A stretch of 46,587 nucleotides of DNA, taken from an uncultured Eubacteriales bacterium (GTDB taxonomy: Bacteria > Bacillota > Clostridia > Oscillospirales > Oscillospiraceae). A program made the translations under genes and the position numbers. Of the stretch, positions 39,800 to 46,587 are shown piece by piece. Position 1 is the stretch's first letter; every line of letters begins with the position of its first letter. The DNA lies in NCBI GenBank assembly GCA_900547315.1, contig URGI01000003.1:1-46587 (forward strand), written 5' to 3'. A model generated the notes under the pieces. That model did not search any database. It saw only the letters and a list, made by a program, of their open reading frames with translations, and had not been told where the DNA came from.

Positions 39800-41773
39800 A
39801 TGGATAGATTCAAGCTCGTGTCGCCGTATCAGCCGACCGGCGACCAGCCGGAAGCGATAGACGGCCTTGTGGCAGGCATTGAGAACGGGATAGACGAACA
39901 GGTGCTGCTCGGCGTCACCGGCTCCGGCAAGACCTTCACGATGGCAAACGTTATCGCCCGCGTCAACCGGCCGACGCTTGTTCTGGCGCATAATAAGACG
40001 CTTGCCGCGCAGCTTTGCAGTGAGTTCAAGGAGTTCTTTCCTGAAAACGCGGTAGAGTATTTCGTATCATATTATGACTATTACCAGCCGGAGGCGTACA
40101 TCCCGCATACCGACACCTTCATCGAGAAGGACTGCGCGATAAACGACGAGATAGAACGCCTGCGCCACAGCGCGACGGCGAGCCTTTTCGAGCGGCGCGA
40201 CGTTATAGTCGTGTCCTCGGTGTCCTGCATCTACGGCCTGGGCGACCCGATAGACTATGCCAACATGGTCATATCCCTGCGCCCAGGGCAGACGAGGGAT
40301 TTTGACGAGCTGCTGAGAAAGCTCATCGAGATACGCTATGAGCGCAACGACATCGCCTTCGAGCGCAACATGTTCCGCGTCCGAGGCGACACGGTCGAGA
40401 TCTTCCCCGCGTATTCAAACGACAAGGCCATACGTGTTGAATTCTTCGGCGACGAGATAGACCGCATAAGCGAGATAAACGTCGTGACCGGCATGCCGAC
40501 GAGGATACTGAACCATGCCGCGATATATCCCGCCAGCCACTATGTCACGACCAAGGAGAAGATGGCCGCCGCCATCGACGAGATACGCCGAGAGTGCGAC
40601 GAGCGCGTCAAATGGTTCGAGGAGAACAACAAGCTCATCGAGGCGCAGCGCATCCGCCAGCGCACGGATTACGACATCGAGATGATGCAGGAGCTGGGCT
40701 ACTGCACCGGCATCGAGAACTATTCGCGCATAATCTCGAACCGCGCGCCGGGCAGCGCGCCGATGACGCTGCTTGACTATTTCCCGAAGGACTTTCTGCT
40801 GTTTGTGGACGAGAGCCATGTCACTCTGCCGCAGGTGCGCGCAATGTACCGCGGCGACAGGGCGCGCAAGGAATCGCTTGTTGAGTACGGCTTCCGCCTG
40901 CCCTCGGCCTTCGATAACCGGCCTCTCAAATATGAGGAGTTCGAGCAGCGTATCCACCAGCGCGTGTACGTATCCGCAACGCCCAGCGAATATGAGCGTG
41001 AGCGCGCAGGGCAGATCGTGGAGCAGATCATCCGCCCGACGGGACTGCTCGATCCGGAGATATTCGTCCGCCCGATAGAGGGGCAGATAGACGACCTCAT
41101 CTGCGAGATAAACGAGAGAATAAAAATGGGGCTGCGCTGCCTGGTGACGACGCTGACCAAAAAAATGGCCGAGGACTTGTCGGCCTACCTCGGCAACGTC
41201 GGCATAAAGTGCCGCTATATGCACCACGATATCGGCACGATAGAGCGCATGGAGATAATCCGCGACCTGCGCCTCGGCGAGTTCGATGTGCTGGTCGGCA
41301 TAAACCTGCTGCGCGAGGGACTGGACATTCCGGAGATCGGCCTTGTCGCGATACTAGACGCCGACAAGGAGGGCTTCCTCCGCAGCGAAACGAGCCTGAT
41401 ACAGACCGTCGGACGTGCGGCGAGAAATGCCGAGAGCAAGGTCATCATGTACGCCGATGTGATAACGCCGTCCATGCGTGCCTGCATCGACGAGACGAAC
41501 CGACGCCGCGAAAAGCAGATGGCCTACAACGAGGCGCACGGCATAGTGCCGAAGACGATAATAAAGAGCGTCCGCGAGCTGCTGGAGATATCCAGCGAGC
41601 CTGCCGCCGCGCCGAAGCGCGCCGACGGCACGCGCATGACCGACCGCGAGCGCCGCGAGCTTATCGCGCAGCTTGAGGACAAGATGCGCAAGGCGGCAAA
41701 GATGCTTGAATACGAAATTGCGGCGCAGCTCAGGGATGAGATCATCCGGCTGCGCGGGGAGGACAAGTCATGA
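39800..41773 (+). CDS. uvrB: UvrABC excinuclease subunit B
   Basis: The 657-residue helicase-like protein verifies DNA damage in nucleotide excision repair and recruits UvrC. Walker A 'GVTGSGKT' is at 38-45. The damage-probing beta-hairpin region is 'YYDYYQPEAYIPHTDTFIEKD', the DExx motif is 'LLFVDESHVT', and helicase motif VI lies around 'LIQTVGRAARN'. The C-terminal UVR domain ('KMRKAAKMLEYEIAAQLRDEI') binds UvrC. ATG 39800 follows GGAG at 6 nt; an in-frame TTG at 39782 is rejected. uvrA and uvrC are not adjacent. Overlaps polA by 4 nt. Confidence 0.97.
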   Translation: MDRFKLVSPYQPTGDQPEAIDGLVAGIENGIDEQVLLGVTGSGKTFTMANVIARVNRPTLVLAHNKTLAAQLCSEFKEFFPENAVEYFVSYYDYYQPEAYIPHTDTFIEKDCAINDEIERLRHSATASLFERRDVIVVSSVSCIYGLGDPIDYANMVISLRPGQTRDFDELLRKLIEIRYERNDIAFERNMFRVRGDTVEIFPAYSNDKAIRVEFFGDEIDRISEINVVTGMPTRILNHAAIYPASHYVTTKEKMAAAIDEIRRECDERVKWFEENNKLIEAQRIRQRTDYDIEMMQELGYCTGIENYSRIISNRAPGSAPMTLLDYFPKDFLLFVDESHVTLPQVRAMYRGDRARKESLVEYGFRLPSAFDNRPLKYEEFEQRIHQRVYVSATPSEYERERAGQIVEQIIRPTGLLDPEIFVRPIEGQIDDLICEINERIKMGLRCLVTTLTKKMAEDLSAYLGNVGIKCRYMHHDIGTIERMEIIRDLRLGEFDVLVGINLLREGLDIPEIGLVAILDADKEGFLRSETSLIQTVGRAARNAESKVIMYADVITPSMRACIDETNRRREKQMAYNEAHGIVPKTIIKSVRELLEISSEPAAAPKRADGTRMTDRERRELIAQLEDKMRKAAKMLEYEIAAQLRDEIIRLRGEDKS

Positions 41774-44322
41774 AGCTGATGATAATCGACGGCAACAGCA
41801 TAGTAAACCGCGCGTTTTACGGCGTGCGTCCGCTCAACGCACCGGACGGAACGCCGACGAACGCGGTCTACGGCTTCCTGACCATCTTCCAGAGAATATA
41901 CGACGAGCAGAAGCCGGACGCCGTGTGCGTGAGCTTTGACCTCAAAGCGCCGACCTTTCGCCATAAGAAGTACGACGGCTATAAGGCACAGCGCAAGCCG
42001 ATGCCGGAGGAGCTTGCGGTGCAGATGCCGCTGCTGAAGGAAGTTCTCGACGATATGGGCATCCGCCGCTACGAGCTTGAGGGCTATGAGGCGGACGACA
42101 TTCTCGGCACCGCCGCGGCGATATGCGAGCAGGAGGACTGGAACTGCGTCATAGTTACCGGCGATAAGGACAGCCTGCAGCTCATCTCAGACAAGAGCTA
42201 TGTCTGCAACGTCAAGACCCGCATGGGGCAGACCGAGACAATAATCTATGATCCCTCGCGCTTCCGCGAGGAATACGGCTTCGAGCCGGAGCGCATGGTC
42301 GATCTGAAATCCCTGATGGGCGACATGTCGGACAATATTCCGGGCGTGCCGGGCGTCGGCGAGAAGACCGCGCTTGAGCTCATCCGCCGCTTCGGGACGC
42401 TCGACGCGATATACTCGAATCTGGAGACGCTGGACATCAAGGAGGGCGTGCGCAAAAAGCTTGCCGCCGGGGAAGACAGCGCCAGAATGTCATACTGGCT
42501 TGCAACTATCGACCGGCACATCCCGCTTGAGTTCGATCCGGACGAGAATATCTGGAACAAGGCGTATAAACCGGAGCTTTACACGCTTTTCAAGCGCCTC
42601 GGCTTCAATAAATTCATAGAGAAATGGCAGCTCACGGAGGGCGAGTCCCCTGCGCCAGTGGAGAACGCCGAGGAGAGTCTGTCGCGCGTGGAAAACCTGC
42701 CGGTGCAGGAGCTTTCGGACATTATCCGCGCGGCGGAACGTATCGCCGTGTGGGTGGAAAACGGGCTTGACAGCGTCGAGATATGCGACGGCAAGGCTGT
42801 GTACACGGTGAGCTGGAACACCTATGGCGATGAGTATTCGCCGCTGCTGCGGCTGATTTTTTCCCCGGAAATAAAAAAGTGCGGCCACGGCGTCAAAGCC
42901 GTGATGGAGCGGCTCCTGACCGAGCATCTGCCGCTGGACGGGTTCGTATTCGACACGGAGCTGGCCGCCTACCTGCTCGACGCGACGGAGAGCGCCTACG
43001 GACTTGAGAGAATATCCGTGCGCTATCTGGGGCGGGAGCTGAACGGCGCGGAGGCCATATATCTGCTTCAGCCCGTTATGGAGAGCAAACTCGCGGAGCT
43101 TGGGATGGTTGAGCTTTATAATACCGCCGAGCTGCCGCTCTGCGCGGTTCTGGCGCGCATGGAGAGCGCGGGCTTCCTCGTTGACCGCAAGGCGCTGTAC
43201 GATTTCGGCGAGAGCCTGAATTCGGGCATCGCCGAGCTTCAGAATCAGGTCTGGGAGCTGGCGGGGCACGAGTTCAACATCAATTCGCCAAAGCAGCTCG
43301 GCGAGGTGCTGTTCGAGGAGCTGATGCTGCCGTCCGGCAAAAAGACCAAGACCGGCTGGAGCACGAATGCCGACATTCTTGAAAAGCTGCGCGGCAAGCA
43401 CCCGATAATCGAGGCGGTGCTCGAATACCGCATGCTCACAAAGCTCAAATCCACCTACGCGGACGGGCTTTTAAAGGTCATATCGCCCGACGGCAGGATA
43501 CACACGAGCTTCCAGATGACCGTTACGGCCACGGGGCGCCTGTCGTCCACGGAGCCGAATCTGCAGAACATCCCCGTGCGCCGTAAGCTCGGCGCCGAGA
43601 TACGCAGAATGTTTGTCGCATCGCCCGGGAAGGTGCTCGTTGATGCGGATTACAGCCAGATCGAGCTGCGCCTGCTGGCGCACATATCCGGCGACAAGGC
43701 CATGCAGGAGGCGTTTTTAAGCGGCGAGGATTTCCACACCGTCACTGCCTCCCGCGTGTTCAACGTCCCGATAGAAGAGGTCACGCCGACGCTCAGAAGC
43801 CGCGCGAAGGCCGTAAACTTCGGCATCGTGTACGGCATCTCCGCCTTCTCACTGGCGCAGGATATCGGCGTTTACACGAACGAGGCGAAGGCATACATGG
43901 ACGCCTACATGGAGAAGTATTCGGGCGTGCATGAGTATATGGAGAGCATCGTCAAAAAGGCGAAGGAGGACGGCTACGTCACGACGCTGTACGGCCGCCG
44001 CCGCAGCCTGCCGGAGCTGAAAAGCTCTAACTTCAATATGCGCTCCTTCGGCGAGCGGGTCGCGCTGAATATGCCGATACAGGGCACGGCGGCGGACATA
44101 ATTAAGCTTGCGATGGTGAATGTCGACAGGCGGCTCCGCAGCGAGGGGCTTGAAGCGCGGCTGATACTTCAGGTGCACGACGAGCTTATCGTCGAGTGCC
44201 CGGAGAGCGAGGCGGAGCGGGTGAGCGAGTTGCTGAAATATGAGATGGAGCACGCGGCGCAGCTCGCCGTGCCGCTCACGGTAGATGTCAAGACCGGTAA
44301 GAGCTGGGCGGAGGCGCACTGA
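41770..44322 (+). CDS. polA: DNA polymerase I
   Basis: The 850-residue enzyme fills gaps in repair and removes Okazaki primers. The N-terminal 5'-3' exonuclease (about 1-290) has 'MIIDGNSIVNRAFYG', 'GYEADDILGT' and 'GVPGVGEKTALELI'. The middle 3'-5' exonuclease-like domain lacks a visible DxE (the region reads 'RIAVWVENGLDSVE'), so proofreading is probably lost, as in Bacillus. The polymerase domain has motif A 'DYSQIELR', motif B 'RSRAKAVNFGIVYG' and motif C 'HDE' (803-805). The ATGA overlap with uvrB indicates coupled translation. Confidence 0.97.
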   Translation: MKLMIIDGNSIVNRAFYGVRPLNAPDGTPTNAVYGFLTIFQRIYDEQKPDAVCVSFDLKAPTFRHKKYDGYKAQRKPMPEELAVQMPLLKEVLDDMGIRRYELEGYEADDILGTAAAICEQEDWNCVIVTGDKDSLQLISDKSYVCNVKTRMGQTETIIYDPSRFREEYGFEPERMVDLKSLMGDMSDNIPGVPGVGEKTALELIRRFGTLDAIYSNLETLDIKEGVRKKLAAGEDSARMSYWLATIDRHIPLEFDPDENIWNKAYKPELYTLFKRLGFNKFIEKWQLTEGESPAPVENAEESLSRVENLPVQELSDIIRAAERIAVWVENGLDSVEICDGKAVYTVSWNTYGDEYSPLLRLIFSPEIKKCGHGVKAVMERLLTEHLPLDGFVFDTELAAYLLDATESAYGLERISVRYLGRELNGAEAIYLLQPVMESKLAELGMVELYNTAELPLCAVLARMESAGFLVDRKALYDFGESLNSGIAELQNQVWELAGHEFNINSPKQLGEVLFEELMLPSGKKTKTGWSTNADILEKLRGKHPIIEAVLEYRMLTKLKSTYADGLLKVISPDGRIHTSFQMTVTATGRLSSTEPNLQNIPVRRKLGAEIRRMFVASPGKVLVDADYSQIELRLLAHISGDKAMQEAFLSGEDFHTVTASRVFNVPIEEVTPTLRSRAKAVNFGIVYGISAFSLAQDIGVYTNEAKAYMDAYMEKYSGVHEYMESIVKKAKEDGYVTTLYGRRRSLPELKSSNFNMRSFGERVALNMPIQGTAADIIKLAMVNVDRRLRSEGLEARLILQVHDELIVECPESEAERVSELLKYEMEHAAQLAVPLTVDVKTGKSWAEAH

Positions 44323-44801
44323 TGGGCATGACCATAATCGACGCCGAGGAGAGCATGATACCGCAGCTTGCCGCGCTTGAGGAGCGGTGCTTCTCCATGC
44401 CGTGGACAGAGCAGCAGCTCAGAAGCCAGCTGCCGGACGCGAGCCATGAGTTCATCGCCGCAGTAGATGGCGGTCGGGTGCTGGGCTACGTAGGGATGAT
44501 GTTCGTGCTGGACGAAGGGTACATCTCAAATGTCGCCGTGTCGCCAGAATGCCGCAGGCAGGGTATAGGCGATGCGCTGATAGCCGAGATGGATAGCCGC
44601 GCAAAGAGGCGCGCGCTGAGCTTCGCGACGCTTGAGGTGCGCGAGAGCAACGCTCCGGCGATAGCGCTATATTCAAAGCACGGTTATGTTCCCGTCGGGA
44701 CGAGAAAAAATTACTATGATTTGCCGCGCGAAAGTGCTATACTGATGACGAAATTTTTTACAGATAAAGAGGACATGCACTGTGAAGATACTATCCTTTG
44801 A
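44322..44801 (+). CDS. rimI: ribosomal protein S18-alanine N-acetyltransferase, RimI
   Basis: The 159-residue GNAT enzyme has the acetyl-CoA loop in 'VSPECRRQGIGDALI' and the typical 'LEVRESNAPAIALYSKHGYVPVGTRKNYY' C-terminal strand pattern of RimI. It acetylates the N-terminus of ribosomal protein S18. The ATG shares one base with the polA stop, and the 3' end overlaps tsaD by 20 nt. rimI next to tsaD is a common bacterial pairing; tsaB and tsaE are not in the window. Confidence 0.9.
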   Translation: MGMTIIDAEESMIPQLAALEERCFSMPWTEQQLRSQLPDASHEFIAAVDGGRVLGYVGMMFVLDEGYISNVAVSPECRRQGIGDALIAEMDSRAKRRALSFATLEVRESNAPAIALYSKHGYVPVGTRKNYYDLPRESAILMTKFFTDKEDMHCEDTIL

Positions 44802-45783
44802 ATCCACCTGTGATGAAACGGCGGTGGCCGTCGTTGAGGACGGCAGAAAATTATTGACGGATCAGATTTTCTCTCAGGCGGATCTGCACGCGGTATACGG
44901 CGGGGTCGTGCCGGAGATAGCCTCGCGCTGCCATGTGGAGTCTATATCCATACTTGCGCAGAAGGCGATAGAGGCGGCCGGTATAACCCGTCAGGACATC
45001 GACGCGGTCGCCGTGTCGTATGCGCCGGGGCTTATCGGCGCCGTCCTTGTCGGTGTGAACTTTGCAAAATCCTGCGCCCTCGCGCTGAATGTGCCGCTCA
45101 TACCGGTGCACCATATCCGCGGCCATATCGCGGCAAACTACCTTGCGTATCCGGAGCTGGAGCCGCCGTTCCTGTGCCTTGCCATATCCGGCGGCAACAC
45201 TATCCTTGTCGATGTCCGCGGCTACACCGATATGCACATTCTTGGCGCGACGCGCGATGACGCGGCGGGGGAGTGCTTCGATAAGACCGCGCGTGTGCTG
45301 GGACTGCCGTACCCCGGCGGAAAGCCGATAGACCTGCTCTCCCAGGGCGGGGACGACACGAAGTATCATTTCCCGATATCGCACGTCGAGGGCAACCCAT
45401 ACGACATGAGCTTTTCCGGCCTGAAGACCGCCGTTATAAACCTTGTCCATACCGCGGAGCAGAAGGGCGAGGAGATCGACCGCGCGAGCCTTGCGGCGTC
45501 GTTCACGAAGGCTGTCAGCGACAGTCTTGTACCGAGAGCCATGCAGGCGGCAAAGGAGCTGGGGCACGACAAGATCGTCGTCGCGGGCGGAGTCGCTGCC
45601 AATTCGCGCATCCGTGCCGATTTCAAGGCTGCGGCGGAGAAGAACGGACTCAAGCTCTATATTCCGCCGCTCAAGCTCTGCGGGGATAACGGGGCGATGG
45701 TCGGCGCGCAGGCGTATTATGAGTATCTGGCCGGTGTGAGAGCCGGCAGCGATCTCAACGCGTATGCGACAATGGAGCTTTAA
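44782..45783 (+). CDS. tsaD: tRNA threonylcarbamoyladenosine transferase subunit TsaD
   Basis: The 333-residue ASKHA-fold protein transfers threonylcarbamoyl to A37 of ANN-decoding tRNAs, with TsaB and TsaE. The start is GTG 44782 giving 'MKILSFESTCDETAVAVVEDG', the family N-terminus. Metal ligands His111 and His115 lie in 'HHIRGHIAANYL'. 'SGGNTILVDV' and 'GGVAANSRIR' are nucleotide-binding loops. It lies inside the rimI 3' end with AGAGGA as ribosome-binding site. Confidence 0.97.
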   Translation: MKILSFESTCDETAVAVVEDGRKLLTDQIFSQADLHAVYGGVVPEIASRCHVESISILAQKAIEAAGITRQDIDAVAVSYAPGLIGAVLVGVNFAKSCALALNVPLIPVHHIRGHIAANYLAYPELEPPFLCLAISGGNTILVDVRGYTDMHILGATRDDAAGECFDKTARVLGLPYPGGKPIDLLSQGGDDTKYHFPISHVEGNPYDMSFSGLKTAVINLVHTAEQKGEEIDRASLAASFTKAVSDSLVPRAMQAAKELGHDKIVVAGGVAANSRIRADFKAAAEKNGLKLYIPPLKLCGDNGAMVGAQAYYEYLAGVRAGSDLNAYATMEL

Positions 45784-45818
45784 ACGGCGATATTCAAAGA
45801 AAGCGGGGGAGGCATAAT

Positions 45819-46505
45819 ATGAGCGTTCACGACGGACATCGTGAGAGACTTAAAGCGAGATACCTTGAGCATGGGCTGGATAATTTCAACGATATAAACG
45901 TGCTTGAACTTCTGCTGTTCTATGCCATCCCTCGCGCCGACACGAATCTGATCGCGCATGAGCTGCTCAACCGTTTCGGTTCGCTGTCCGGCGTGCTCGA
46001 GGCCAGCATACAGGAGCTTCAGAATGTCAGCGGAATAGGGGAGAACTCCGCACTTCTGCTGAGCCTCATCCCGCAGGTCTCGCGCCGGTATATGATCGAT
46101 AAGACGAAGCCGCAGAAGAAGATAAACAGCGCTTCGGCGGCGGGGAAGTATTTCATGCCGATATTCATGTATGAGCGGGACGAGGTGCTGTACATGCTCT
46201 GCCTCGATTCGCAGAAATGCGTTATCTGCTGCCAGCTGATCTCGCGCGGAGTTGTGAATTCGGTCGAGGCGAACGTCAGGAAAATGACGGAGCTTGCGCT
46301 GCGCTTCAAGGCATCGTCCGTTATAATATCCCATAACCATCCGCGCGGCACGGTCAGGCCCTCGCGCGAGGACGATATCATCACAACGAATCTTTCACGT
46401 GCGCTCAGCGCGGTCGGCATCACGCTCGACGACCATATCATCGTCTGCGGAGACAGCTTTTCATCATATAACGAATCCGGCCTGTTCCGCTCGACGTTTA
46501 GGTAA
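45819..46505 (+). CDS. radC: RadC family JAB1/MPN domain protein
   Basis: The 228-residue protein has an N-terminal helix-hairpin-helix part ('RLKARYLEHGLDNFND', 'LQNVSGIGENSALLLSLIPQ') and a C-terminal JAMM metalloprotease-like domain with His172, His174 and Asp185 in 'SHNHPRGTVRPSRED'. Despite the name, a DNA-repair role is doubtful and the biochemical function is unknown. GGGGGAGG precedes the ATG. It lies 35 bp after tsaD and seems to end the uvrB unit. Confidence 0.93.
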   Translation: MSVHDGHRERLKARYLEHGLDNFNDINVLELLLFYAIPRADTNLIAHELLNRFGSLSGVLEASIQELQNVSGIGENSALLLSLIPQVSRRYMIDKTKPQKKINSASAAGKYFMPIFMYERDEVLYMLCLDSQKCVICCQLISRGVVNSVEANVRKMTELALRFKASSVIISHNHPRGTVRPSREDDIITTNLSRALSAVGITLDDHIIVCGDSFSSYNESGLFRSTFR

Positions 46506-46587
46506 GTATACGGTTATGTAAACAAAAAGTTGTTTCTCTTTTGTAATAAAATCGCATTTGCGGTGTCGGAATGAATTGATGGAAATC
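46506..46587. other. A/T-rich 3' margin, no gene seen
   Basis: The last 82 bp are A/T-rich, with no clear hairpin terminator after radC. There are TAAAAT and TTGTTT elements but not at promoter spacing. Any following gene starts beyond the window. Confidence 0.5.

Overview
The window is a gene-dense stretch of a high-G+C, endospore-forming Clostridia chromosome, most like the Oscillospiraceae/Ruminococcaceae. The grounds are the IspH-ribosomal protein S1 fusion, a T-box in front of alaS, the sporulation genes gerW and dacF, a scpAB/dacF/rluB neighbourhood like that of Bacillus, and strong GC bias at third codon positions (which creates many long antisense shadow frames). I see no rRNA, tRNA, CRISPR array, insertion sequence or prophage. 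Nearly everything is conserved core genome.

Layout. 1-803: the 3' end of a phosphoesterase gene facing a VanZ-like membrane protein across a shared terminator. 1012-7356: protein quality control, tig-clpP-clpX-lon-engB. 7458-10722: site-2 protease, scpA-scpB, then the ytfI/ytfJ-like pair (DUF2953, gerW). 10793-16594: dacF-rluB-yhiN-like-cmk-ispH/rpsA. 16683-19236: a repeat-like intergenic element, an alpha/beta hydrolase (minus strand), a Nudix protein and a flavodoxin/ferredoxin protein. 19279-21969: nagA, a sirtuin and a thymidylate kinase. 22026-22169: a tiny Cys/Asn-rich membrane protein (minus strand). 22355-24929: mltG and a U32 peptidase-family gene. 24934-28455: promoter, alanine-type T-box, a small zinc-ribbon gene, alaS and a HIT protein. 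28519-32424: comEC-holA-rnmV, with rnmV broken by an in-frame stop. 32466-35507: hypA and a large multi-iron-sulfur FAD/NAD(P) oxidoreductase (minus strand). 35714-37541: CYTH protein and lipoprotein. 37680-39677: rplU-rpmA, obgE. 39800-46505: uvrB-polA-rimI-tsaD-radC.

Transcription units are mostly bounded by clear sigma-A-type promoters (TTGnnn-N17-TAnnnT, several with an extended TGn -10) and rho-independent hairpins. The parts that go beyond routine annotation are regulatory or degenerative: a candidate internal promoter plus strong Shine-Dalgarno site that could express S1 separately from the IspH-S1 fusion; a 19-bp stem that buries the dacF ribosome-binding site and start codon; a nonsense codon in rnmV; a zinc-ribbon gene inserted between the T-box and alaS; an undescribed 47-residue Cys-rich membrane peptide; and an orphan HypA paired with an 895-residue redox enzyme of unknown substrate. 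I found no convincing wholly new multi-gene system; the hypA/oxidoreductase pair and the Cys-rich peptide are the best candidates for unexplained function.
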